64,000 nucleotides of DNA from Holacanthus passer. Its lineage: Eukaryota > Chordata > Actinopteri > Pomacanthidae. Where the stretch lies: positions 3,596,001 to 3,660,000 of the forward strand of contig JAFREQ010000008.1 of assembly GCA_025331565.1 (NCBI GenBank). The letters run 5' to 3'. Both the position numbers and the translations under genes were made by a program. The notes under the pieces are model-generated. The model saw only the letters and a program-made list of their open reading frames with translations. It did not search any database and had not been told where the DNA came from. Positions 13,001 through 22,718 of this stretch are shown here, piece by piece (the stretch's first letter is position 1; each line of letters begins with the position of its first letter).

Positions 13001-15979
13001 CATCTTTATCACCCTGCATTAGATTTTGGCAACAAGTAACTCGTATGAGACTGAGAGGAAAGTGTTTGATACTGACACCCGTCTGTCTGCAGGTTTTTGA
13101 GATGGAATGGCACAATGTGGCAGGATGGACGGGCCAAGGGGGATCACTGCTGGGGACAAAGCGGTGAGCAACAGGACACTTTGATTTCTATGAGTATATT
13201 AAAGTAATTGCAAGAGCACTCGGTACAGTAAAGTCTGGGGACTTGAGGGAGATTTTTTTTTTAAAAGATCCAAAATTGAGGAGAATGGTGAGAATGATGC
13301 AGGAGAAGCTACAATTTGGTGATATGATATTAATGCTACTATTTATACTGTGTAAAGGATCCTGTCATATCCCAGGATGTATTGGCCATTGAGGGCAATT
13401 GTTACAGTTAATGGCAGCAGGGTAGCAGTAACACAAGGGAATGGACCCCAATGCAGACGACAGAGTGCCTCTTTAAGTAGTTTTTAATATCTGTTTCATG
13501 TCATATTTCAGAACTCTTCCAAACAAACACATGGAGAAGATTGTGGAAACCATTGCCAAGTTCAACATCTCAGCTCTGCTTGTAATTGGAGGGTTTGAGG
13601 TAGAGAATAAGACACAACCCTTCAAAGAACCACAGCTGAATTTCTTGTATAGTTATATGTAAGTTATATATTAACTTAAAGTGTCATTGTTACATCAAAG
13701 AGATTTTCAATCTAGCTCTTGGTGACTTTCAAAGGGGTACGAAGGTGTGCTGCAGCTGTTTGAAGCCCGGAGCCGCTATGATGAGCTCTGCATCCCCATG
13801 TGTGTAATCCCTGCTACCATCAGCAACAATGTCCCTGGAACTGACTTCAGCCTTGGTGCAGACACCGCTGTCAATGCTGCCATGGAGGTAACGCTGAGCA
13901 GACGGCAAATTAACGGTGCAACTTTGATGTTTCAGGATTAACATGAACAGAGACTGAACCAAGCCAGAAAACACCACATGAGCTGCCATAAAGATACACT
14001 TTGAACTCTGTATACTTAGTCAAAACAGGGGTGACAGTGAGTATTCAGAGCTTTAGTTTTTATCTTAAAACATTGAGAGGAAGGAGATGTTAAGCACCAC
14101 ACCTTGAAAAAGCACATGAGCAACACACCAGCTGTGCTTTATCTGTACAGTCCAGTACAGGTGAGGGTTAGTCAGGAGTAAGTTAAAGTTGATTCTCTCA
14201 CACTTTGACCCTGTCTTCAATTACCACTGTCTCCTTTCACTCTGCCATTTCGATTTCCTCTTCAGGGTTGTGACAAGATCAAGCAGTCTGCCACTGGGAC
14301 CAAGAGACGGGTGTTTGTGGTGGAGACCATGGGTGGATTCTGTGGCTATCTGGCGACCTGCACTGGTATAGCCGTGGGTGCTGACGCGGCGTACATCTTT
14401 GAAGACCCCTTCAACATCCACGACCTGAAGGTACGACCACAAAACAAACCTCTGCTGTCTCACTTCTTCTGTTTACAATTCTCACAACTTTCTGTTTTTT
14501 TTTAATTATCTGCCTGTTTCACAGACCAATGTGGAGCATCTCACTGAAAAGATGAAGAAGGACATCCAGCGTGGTCTCGTACTGAGGTAAACAACACTCA
14601 TTCAGCTCCATATGTTCATACATCCATGCAGACACGTTTCATTTACACTCCACCCATGTTGTTTGTGCCATCATGCTATCTATTGGAGACATAGTAAATG
14701 GTGCACCAGTTTTAACATATACGTTTTTTCAGTTTTCAGACTAAGAGTCGACAGCCAAGCTCGCAGCTCCTTGAGGCTGTACTTTGGCAAAGGGTTTTAA
14801 GCTCAATGCTCAGTGTCTTAACATCATAGTGACAATGATAACATGCTGATGTGTAGCAGGTCGTATTCATCAGGTTTATATATATTAGCATGTTAACATA
14901 TGCAAAACCAAGGTACTGCTCAGGCTGATGGGAATTGTTTTATTTTGCAGACATCGGTGTGACTAGATTATGTTGCTATATGTTAAGTCTGAGGGTCACC
15001 AAAGTCCATAGGATTCATCATCTGGGGAACAGTATTCTTTGTACACAATTTCATCAATCTTAAAGTTGACATATTTCAGTCTGAACCATGACATGGAGCG
15101 AATTTGCAACACATTCTATGTATGACACAGATTTAATTTTCCCCTTTGGTTGTTTTCTGTCCTAACAGGAATGAAAAATGCCATGAAAACTACACTACAG
15201 ATTTCATCCATAAGCTGTACTCATCAGAGGGGAAGGGCATCTTTGACTGCAGAGTCAATGTGCTGGGACACCTTCAGCAGGTACGGAGCCACCATTCAAG
15301 GGCACCAACTCTGGCAAAACAGTTTACGAAACTTACAAATGATATCAATTACAGTGTCAATAAAAGTGACACTCTTATAGTGTGAGGAGTCTTGCAGCTT
15401 TTTTGTCCTCATGTTGTGTATTTGTGCTCTAGGGAGGTGCTCCTTCTCCTTTTGATAGAAATTTCGGCACCAAGTTGGGTGTGAGGGCGATCCAGTGGAT
15501 TTCAGAGCGACTGACTGAAAACTTCCGACAAGGTATAGTTACTGTATAAAGCCACAGTTGACATAAAGAAATTGCACAGAAACTCAAAGTCAAACCACAG
15601 TGACGTTATGACTACACCACCTTTTCTTCTCCAGACCGCGTGTTCGCCAACTCCCCAGAAACAGCATGTGTGCTTGGCCTGAACAGGAAGGTCATCTCAT
15701 TCACCCCTCTCACTGAACTGAAGGCTGTGACTGATTTTGAGTAAGCAAATTCCCAGTTTTTGTCAAATAATAAGCGTTAATTATTAATCAGTCTTAATAA
15801 TAAGTGAAATATGCCTCTATTTTATTTTTAGGCACCGGATGCCCAAGGTCCAGTGGTGGTATAAACTTCGGCCGATGCTAAAAATGTTGGCCAAGTACCA
15901 AACCAGCTTCTGCGAATACGTCCCAGGAGAGATTGAACATGTGACTCGACGCTCCATCAGTATCGACTCTGGGTTTTAA
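7631..15979 (+). CDS. pfkl: ATP-dependent 6-phosphofructokinase, liver type
   Basis: It phosphorylates fructose 6-phosphate to fructose 1,6-bisphosphate, the committed step of glycolysis, as a cytosolic tetramer. The 22 coding exons are 7631-7715, 8488-8561, 8680-8757, 9615-9804, 10041-10206, 10839-10883, 10975-11083, 11295-11390, 11783-11875, 12225-12350, 12448-12512, 12684-12747, 12833-12979, 13093-13163, 13512-13599, 13735-13887, 14266-14430, 14525-14586, 15169-15280, 15433-15532, 15635-15740 and 15832-15979. Every phase agrees, giving 780 residues, as in human PFKL. The N-terminal half is catalytic, with ATP-site GGDGSLTGA and SIDNDFCGTD (catalytic Asp about 166). The C-terminal half keeps the fold but reads TISNNVPGTD, the degenerate allosteric site. 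The start MSSVDLEKLR and the end RRSISIDSGF fit PFKL better than PFKM or PFKP. Which teleost duplicate (a or b) is unresolved. Confidence 0.95.
7910..8320. repeat. Dispersed fish repeat, 'acttaagtaaaagta' family
   Basis: This stretch in pfkl intron 1 is built of phrases such as CTACATTTATCTGATGATTT, TTACTTTGCAG and ACTTAAGTAAAACTTTGAAT. Related copies recur at 41.1-42.0, 43.2-43.7 and 44.9-45.2 kb, so it is a dispersed family rather than unique intron. I do not assign a superfamily. Confidence 0.6.
9992..10032. repeat. (TG)n microsatellite at the pfkl exon 5 acceptor
   Basis: About 20 uninterrupted TG units end eight bases before the first base of exon 5, leaving only GCCACCTCAG-type sequence as the acceptor. 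The tract replaces the usual pyrimidine-only run. Confidence 0.97.
10327..10566 (+). repeat. Dispersed fish repeat, 'gattagttga...gttgcagccct' family
   Basis: The element begins CAGCTGAAATGATTAGTTG and ends GTTAGTTGCAGCCCTG. Inside is the phrase GGTTCCAGCTTCTTAAATGTG. The same start and core occur at about 41277 and in both halves of 44.4-44.9 kb; a fragment lies near 12100-12162. It is a non-coding interspersed element in pfkl intron 5. Confidence 0.65.
12098..12162. repeat. Fragment of the 'gattagttga' repeat family
   Basis: The stretch with TTTCGATTGACAACTAATCG followed by TTGCAACTCT resembles the end of the element at 10327-10566. It is too short to orient with certainty. Confidence 0.4.
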
Positions 15980-16828
15980 GCTCTGAAACAGTATATTCTC
16001 TGCACTTTTAACCCTTATCTCTCCATCCTTTGTTCCTACACAGACTACATACTTAAAGAGTGGGTTTCAGTCTGTGGCTACACATTCACAGGATTGAAGA
16101 CTTTTAAAGCCAGCACTGATGTCAATCTGTTGGCAGTGTCATAATATTTACAGTATATTAAATTATGTAAAAATGTACTTCAGGTATTCATTTATTGAAT
16201 GAGGTATCCAATACAGAGCAGATTTTACTATTCCTTGTGTCAAGTGAGCCTTTGTGTAGTCAAATCACTGCCATAAAAAGGCAACCAGGTGTGCCACTGA
16301 GCTACAACCTAATTAATGTACAACTGAATATATTATATAAAGCAGATTGTATGTCTTGTGATATGAGTGATTTACTTCCAAAATCACATTCAAGGGAAAT
16401 ATTCACTTCTCTAAGACAAATACTGAGCCAGAAATAGTCTCATCAAGTGAAAAAGTGTGTATATGCATGTTGTAACATGTTTCATTAGTTAAAAATATGA
16501 GCTACTAAATGTTTGGAGCCCCTTTTTTGCACAAAAATTCAAGTTTAAGTGCTCCAGTAGATAATTTCAGATACTCACTGTCAGAATGTGACTGTGTGAC
16601 TCATGGAACCAGTGAGATGTTAATTTCCTTTTATTTATACATTGTGTAGGACTGGAACACTGCTTCTGTCATTAATTAATGCAAACTGAACAGCAAATCA
16701 CAAAATATCTATACACAGTTAATTACACTGTGTAATAAACTTCACAACTACTGCACTTACTGTAGAGAAAGCTGTAAAGACATATGAACATGTATTATGT
16801 ATTATTTTGATACTATGCATATAAGTTC

Positions 16829-16834
16829 AATAAA
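16829..16834 (+). terminator. pfkl: Candidate pfkl polyadenylation signal
   Basis: AATAAA occurs about 850 bp after the pfkl stop in AT-rich DNA, followed by GT-rich sequence (ATGTTCATTGTATTGC). It is a reasonable end for an 0.85-0.9 kb 3'UTR. Confidence 0.55.
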
Positions 16835-17027
16835 ATGTTATTCAACAGTAATGTTCATTGTATTGCTATGAAATAAGATATCAAATTAACAGACAAATTA
16901 ATACCATTAACCATTTAACAGAACAAAACTGGCAAATTGAAAAGTTCTACATGGCAAACGTCACTTAGATTGTTAACTGTTTAATTAATAATGTTATAAT
17001 AAACAATGAACTCTAAACAAAGGTATT

Positions 17028-17033
17028 TTTATT
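17028..17033 (-). terminator. six6os1: Candidate six6os1 polyadenylation signal
   Basis: TTTATT on the plus strand gives AATAAA on the minus strand, about 90 bp after the six6os1 stop codon. It faces the pfkl signal across about 200 bp. Confidence 0.5.
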
Positions 17034-17124
17034 AACACAGTATATGAGAACATTACCAAAGAAAAAATAACTATCAAACTGGTCTTACAAACAATAGTTC
17101 AACATTTAAGATGTTTCATATAAC

Positions 17125-20100
17125 TCAAAAGTTGAATGAAAAGGGAAAATCATCCTGGGTGTTATCTTTGTTGTTTGTCTGAGGGCTCTTGGAGGTGAAG
17201 TCAAACTGGAAATCTTCACTTTGCTCTGGTTGGCCAAACAAGAAGTCAGGGCCTGCAAAATCATGTACAGTACCTGAAGTTCAAAGCAGGTAACTCACAT
17301 CACAAAAAGGGAGATTTGATTTGATACTTACAGCTTGAAGACTTTGACTCTGTGGTTTTCTGAAAAGAGTTGAACATAGTTTTGTATTTTTATTCTAGTT
17401 TTACTTCATGAAATACAGGCGTGGAGGGGTTACACTAAAAATGCAGTACCTTCTCGTTGAAAAAAGAGCTGGTGAAAGCGAAAGATGAGTCCTGTAAAGA
17501 AACTTGGAGGTAATTCCAAAACTAGGTAACAATGATTTCTGTCAAGTAACTTATTCCCTTTGCTCACACCTCACCTCATCCTGAGATGAGCCCACATCAA
17601 ATCCAAATCCAGAGAAGCCCGGGATGCTAGGATCAGAGTTCAGAGAGAACAGGAAAGCTGGAGATTTGGTGTCAGAGGTCCCTTGATGTGGGGAGCTGCC
17701 AGGGCTTAAGCTGAAACAGCAACATGAAGACACCCTTCTTATAACCTGGCTTGACAGTAATTCAAAGCATTGGACAAGTAAGACAAGTTCTTACTTAAAT
17801 GGGAACGCTGGCGCTGAAGGCACAGGTTTCGCTGTTGATGGGGAGGGCTGAGGAAAAGCAGTAAGTCCCTCATTGTCGTCTTTGCTCGGTGCCTGCTCTT
17901 TCTCTATAGCTGCTCTTTGTTCCATCTCCTCCTGCTCAACGGCCTCCTGTATGTCTGATAGTGTGGACTGCTGTTCCTGTATAAAACACTTTTTGTGAGT
18001 GTGAGAGCATTTACAAGAGTGGAAGCTTCTGAAATTGCATTTAAATATGCAGTATTGGTGCTGGGAAGCCATTAAAGGCTACTCAAGTGATTAGTATTTC
18101 AGTTCCATGAAGGTGGGGAACAGGTGAGAGCCAGAGAAGTCCAAAAACACTCAATTCAACCACAATTCCCATAGTGCAACTCAACAGCATCTCCCACAGT
18201 ACACTCTGCAAGATACCAGCAAGGGTAAGAGGGAAAACTTTTTGGTAAATTGGGAAAAGTGTCCATTTTAAGGTCAGTCTATGTATAATAGACAAACATT
18301 ACCAACACCTGGTCCTCTGGTCCAGTTTCCAGGTCCTGCTCCTGCTCTTCAGTGTGCATCACATCTTGCCATACTTCTTCAGAAGAAATAAATATTCTGA
18401 TGATGCCATGTGGTGTCTAAAGTGCTGGCATTAAGTGAAATACATATTGTACTTTCATCTTCTTACCATCCAACTGTTGACTTGACCACGGCCCATCGCT
18501 TGCTACTTCTGGCAAAGTGCTGCAGGTGTCAGTATCCTGAACCTTGTCTTCCTCATCAATTTCTTCAGCTTGTGCAACGACAGAAGTTTTATGACCATTC
18601 TGTGACATCTGTTAAGGTTTACCAAAGTGGTAAGTGGTTATAACAGGGACAGCTTCAACTGTTACATTTCATAATCGCTAGAATTTCATCAGCTTTAAAA
18701 TGTCATTGATCAATGTATCAGAGTACCTTTGTCTGGCTGAGATGAAGAGCGGAGATGTCAATGGAAGAATCACTGTCCTCCACTGCGTGAGGATCTAATG
18801 GTTTCTCTGGTTCTGTTATAGGCTGCTTGCCAGAAACACTAGGAAGAAAACTGGATTCAATCAGAAGAAAAACTGAGCTTTGCTGGAGGCTATGTGTTAC
18901 TATTCTTTGTCAAGATTCACTGAAAGATACCTGTCTGGTAGTTTCTCAGTGGCAGGAGAATTGACTGCTGGACCTGGTCAGACAGAAATGAAATTAACAG
19001 TATCAAGAGCTGTAAATACTTCAGCTCTACTAGACTAAGTTGTGATGATATAAAAAGTTTATTACCAGTGAGACTATCCAGCTCTTTCTGTTTCATTGTT
19101 ATTTGAGCATCACAATCCTTGATCCTACACTCAATCTCCTCTTTTTCAGCCTGCAGCGTGAGAAGCTTTTCAGCAAGAGGATTTTTGCAATAATATTCTT
19201 TATGTGACTGGAACGTCTTCCTATAGCTTGCGATTCTCTCTTCGTAGACTTCCCTGGTTGGGTTATAAATGAGGAATAATCCAACTTTGTTTATTAGTGC
19301 CAGTGAAAATTATTAAACACAATTAACCAGATCTAATCAAACTCACATGTCATGGTTGTAGCTGGCTTTCCTGCTCTCCAGTTCTTCTTTCAGTGTCTGC
19401 TCATATTGACGAAGCAGGCTGTTAGTCTCCTTCATGCTATAGTCACATGGATGATAAGCAGTAATATATGAATATCCATAATACTGTTTATATTAAATTA
19501 TATGTAAAATTTGATGTTGTATCACCTTGATTCATCATGATTTGGCTCATTTATTATCTGGTCATCATACCTTTTAGCATTTTCTTTTTGATGTATCACT
19601 GTGCTCTGTTTCATCCTAATTTCCTCCTCAAGTTTCCTGGTGTTTTTCTGTATTGTTTCAATGTAAGACCTCCTCTCAGCAATGTCACATCTGCAAACTG
19701 TTGACAAGAATGACAACATTTCACAACATAAACTCTATGGTAAACTGTTTCTGTGTTAGCTTGTTCTTAACTGTCAAATTTTACAAGATGAGGAAGAATA
19801 ACTGTTGGACATGTTACCTTTAATTTGTTCTTTGATTTCATTCTTCTTTGGGAAAGTTCCCGAGTTTGAAGAGCTACAAAATACAAACAACAGTTATCTT
19901 ACTTGAAAAAAAACTATTACATATTATTATTATCACACTGTAATTATTATTTCTTTGTCTGAATTAGCTTAGGTTAATTAGCTAACACCAAAACTAGCCT
20001 GCTAGCATTTAGCAGTATTAGCTAAACCTAATTGTAAACTAAGCTAAAATAAGGAGAAAACCTAAAATAACTGATCTTACCAAGCTGAAGGAGGAGGCTG

Positions 20101-20132
20101 TCAATGTTATTAAATGAATATTGGTCGTTCAT
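17125..20132 (-). CDS. six6os1: SIX6OS1 / C14orf39-like synaptonemal complex central element protein
   Basis: SIX6OS1 works with SYCE1 in the central element of the synaptonemal complex and is needed for synapsis in mammals. Minus-strand exons, in order: 20132-20081, 19873-19818, 19697-19526, 19436-19347, 19253-19066, 18973-18931, 18838-18727, 18608-18467, 18376-18309, 17976-17795, 17710-17575, 17491-17450, 17359-17332 and 17252-17125. From exon 3 to the stop all phases agree. The start MNDQYSFNNIDSLLLQL resembles the human start. A long charged coiled coil follows (RKLEEEIRMKQST, REVYEERI-like, EKEEIECRIKDC). The tail is Phe/Ser-rich (GFSGFGFDVGSS, DDFPFSFNF), like the human FSFPFSFG tail. 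About 460-480 residues, against 587 in human. Exon 2 (56 nt) does not fit the phase on both sides. The name rests on remembered similarity; a different fast-evolving coiled-coil protein is possible. Confidence 0.7.
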
Positions 20133-21656
20133 TTTTCCACCAAAATAACTTTAAGACGTTATAATTTCTTTATCGACTCCTGCTGTTGTTCAGACGTTAA
20201 GAGTCGATTCAGCCTAATAACTAAGCTAGCTTGAATTGATGTTAGCATAGTTAGCATATTACAAGTAAACATGTATTAAAAATTAATTATTAAAATTAAT
20301 TATGAATGGTGAATGGTTTATGGTGATTCTAGTTATACACATTTCATATATTAACATATTCAACCTAGAATAACACTTTGTTTTATATAAAGTAATTTTA
20401 AGTTATGTACACTTTATATGTATTAATTAATTGCTATATGCAAAACATGATAATATATGGCTCTTAAAAATTGTGAAATATTGTGTAATATTGTAGATAT
20501 AAAATAGTCAAGTTATTCATCAACATGCTCATACTGTTATACAATTTTAAAATATACATTTTTATATTTCTTACATTTTGATTTTGATTTTATTTTTATA
20601 GTTTCATAATTTGGCATAATTTTGATATATGTAGTTAACATAGCATTCTTGTTCATTGTTCTTCTTCTTATTATTATTATCATCATTAAATGTTATAATT
20701 CAGCTCATTGTATTAGTAGAAATTCATTCAGATGTGACTTTTAATAGACATTAGTGTATTATTTTTCCCATCGTTTGTGCCTGAACACATGACCGCAGGG
20801 ATCACAATGGTCGCTCTGTATTGGTCTGACAGAGGTTTGAGGGGCGGGTTTACAGCCAGTCTGGAAATCCTTTAGCTGAGCGCATCTGTATCGGTGAAAA
20901 CACACAGATATGATGTGTGGGCCCAGCTGATTTCAGTCATTTATCCTCAACACGGTTTAGTTCATCCACCTTCTCCTTCGTCCAACCTATCTGAAGGTAA
21001 GATTTCAGCTGCATTTCTAGATGAAGAACATGTTGTTCGTCTGCAGACAAAAGAGCGGACATGGGTGGGATTTAAATGGGAGGAGATCAGCTGTGTGAAG
21101 AAAGGGTCGCATTGTTGATTTCACCCCCTCGTATCAAATCATGCATGCATTTGGAAAATCCCTGCAATCTGTGTGTGAGTTGTGTAGCTTTTCCCTGTCA
21201 TTATGTATGTGAACTGGATATTGTGGTGATAAACTGATCCACTGTGGCGCTGTCATGCAAAAGAGAAGAGAGCCCCCCTTTTTTTTTTTTTTTTTATGAA
21301 CAGATCTATCACGCTTTGTTTGTCTCTATCTATTTGGTTCCTGTCTATTTATATGCCTCATGCTATTAGATCAATGATAATGTGACATTTGGTTGATTTT
21401 TATCAGTCATCATCACAGAAGAAGCGACTGCAGAATCTAGGCCAGGATCACTGTAAATGGAGGATTACATTATTGTGGCAGCTTTTTAATGACTGTTTGT
21501 GTGTGTGTGTGCTCTTATCACTTTCTTCCTTAGATTTCAAACCTGAACACAATGGGTGGACATAGTTTGCGCTGCTCAGGACTTCACTAGTTGTTTCCAT
21601 ATATAACCCACCAAATCGTAGTCACAGTCAAAGAGTTTTTGGGATCAGGTGAGAGC
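20133..21656. promoter_or_regulatory. Divergent promoter region and tmem169 5'UTR
   Basis: six6os1 and tmem169 point away from each other. The first 650 bp is very AT-rich with no coding exon seen. A GC box (GAGGGGCGGG, about 20838-20847) lies before an apparent non-coding tmem169 exon. That exon ends at a donor (CTGAAG|GTAAGA, after 20996). A following 5'UTR exon begins after CCTTAG at 21534 and runs into the coding exon. Transcription starts are inferred. Confidence 0.45.
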
Positions 21657-22718
21657 ATGGCCCAGGTGGAGGAACCTCAGACTGAAGGAGAGGGCAGCCC
21701 ACAGATGATCTCCTTAAGATCAGACATATCAGGGAACCATGTGGACGATGGAGAGGTGGGGCCGTCCATAAGGAGGAAGAGGAGGAAGAAGAAAGACCCC
21801 CGTCCAGAGTCCATCATCGTGTACCGTTCTGAGATGGAGAGGGCGCCCGGAGAGGACCAAGGCGGTGAGGAGGGAGCAGAGAGGAGCGCAGAGGAGGGAG
21901 CTAAATTCCTTTGCACGCCTACAGGCGAGGGTGAGATGGGTGTTAAAATAATGATGCCAATGTCAAGTCAAGCCCTGTTTTTTCTTTTCAAGCTGTTGTC
22001 TAATTCACTTCTTCTTATCAAGGAAGGGAGCCTTGTTGTTTATCACATAAATAACTCTCTCATGTTGTGTTGTCTCTTAACAGGAGGAGGTTGGAGCCTT
22101 CCTCCGGACAGCCGCTACGTGACCCTGACAGGCACCATCACGCGAGGAAAGAAGAAGGGTCAGGTAGTGGACATTCACCTCACGTTGACAGAGAAGGAAC
22201 TCAGGGATCTGGCCAAGTCGAGGGAACGTCTTGATGCAGAGTGCGAGGCAGGCGAAGGCTCGAAACGCACCTGCAGCTTAGGTGTGTGCCAGGGACCGCA
22301 TGTTGTCCTGTGGAGCGTCTCCTGTGCCCCTGTGGTTTTCCTCCTCTCCTTCATCACCTCCTTCTACTACGGCACCCTCACCTGGTACAATGTCTTCCTG
22401 GTGTACAATGAGGAGCGGACGTTCTGGCACAAGATTACAATCTGCCCCTTCCTCATCATCTTCTACCCCATGCTCATCATGCCCATGGCGCTGTCTCTGG
22501 CTCTGTACTCCGCTGTGGTGCAGGTGTCCTGGGCCTTCAGCGAGTGGTGGCAGGCTGTGAGAGACCTGGAGAAAGGCTTCTGCGGCTGGGCCTGCGGGAA
22601 GCTGGGACTGGAGGACTGTTCCCCCTATAGCATAGTAGAGCTGCTTGACTCTGATACTGTCTCTGGCACTCTGCAGAGCAAGGCCCCAAGTGAACTCGCC
22701 CAGACATCATCAGTGTGA
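21657..22718 (+). CDS. tmem169: Transmembrane protein 169
   Basis: TMEM169 is a two-pass membrane protein of poorly known function. Two coding exons, 21657-21930 and 22084-22718, join in phase 1 to give 302 residues, close to human. The N-terminal third is acidic and basic by turns: an RRKRRKKKDPRPESIIVYRSE block at about 40-60 matches the human KKKRKESRPESIIIYRSE. Then comes the hallmark DSRYVTLTGTITRGKKKGQ (about 99-117). Two hydrophobic segments follow, about 164-186 and 209-235, separated by YNVFLVYNEERTFWHKI. The tail is GFCGWACGKLGLEDCSPYSIVELL. The start chosen is MAQVEEP; an in-frame upstream Met (about 21591) would add residues unlike the family and probably lies in 5'UTR. It lies next to xrcc5, as on human 2q35. 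Confidence 0.93.
   Translation: MAQVEEPQTEGEGSPQMISLRSDISGNHVDDGEVGPSIRRKRRKKKDPRPESIIVYRSEMERAPGEDQGGEEGAERSAEEGAKFLCTPTGEGEMGVKIMMPMSSQALFFLFKLLSNSLLLIKEGSLVVYHINNSLMLCCLLTGGGWSLPPDSRYVTLTGTITRGKKKGQVVDIHLTLTEKELRDLAKSRERLDAECEAGEGSKRTCSLGVCQGPHVVLWSVSCAPVVFLLSFITSFYYGTLTWYNVFLVYNEERTFWHKITICPFLIIFYPMLIMPMALSLALYSAVVQVSWAFSEWWQAVRDLEKGFCGWACGKLGLEDCSPYSIVELLDSDTVSGTLQSKAPSELAQTSSV

Noticed and set aside
21591..21656. Upstream in-frame Met as the tmem169 start
   Set aside because: The added residues have no likeness to the family, and the MAQVEEP start resembles the human MEEP start.
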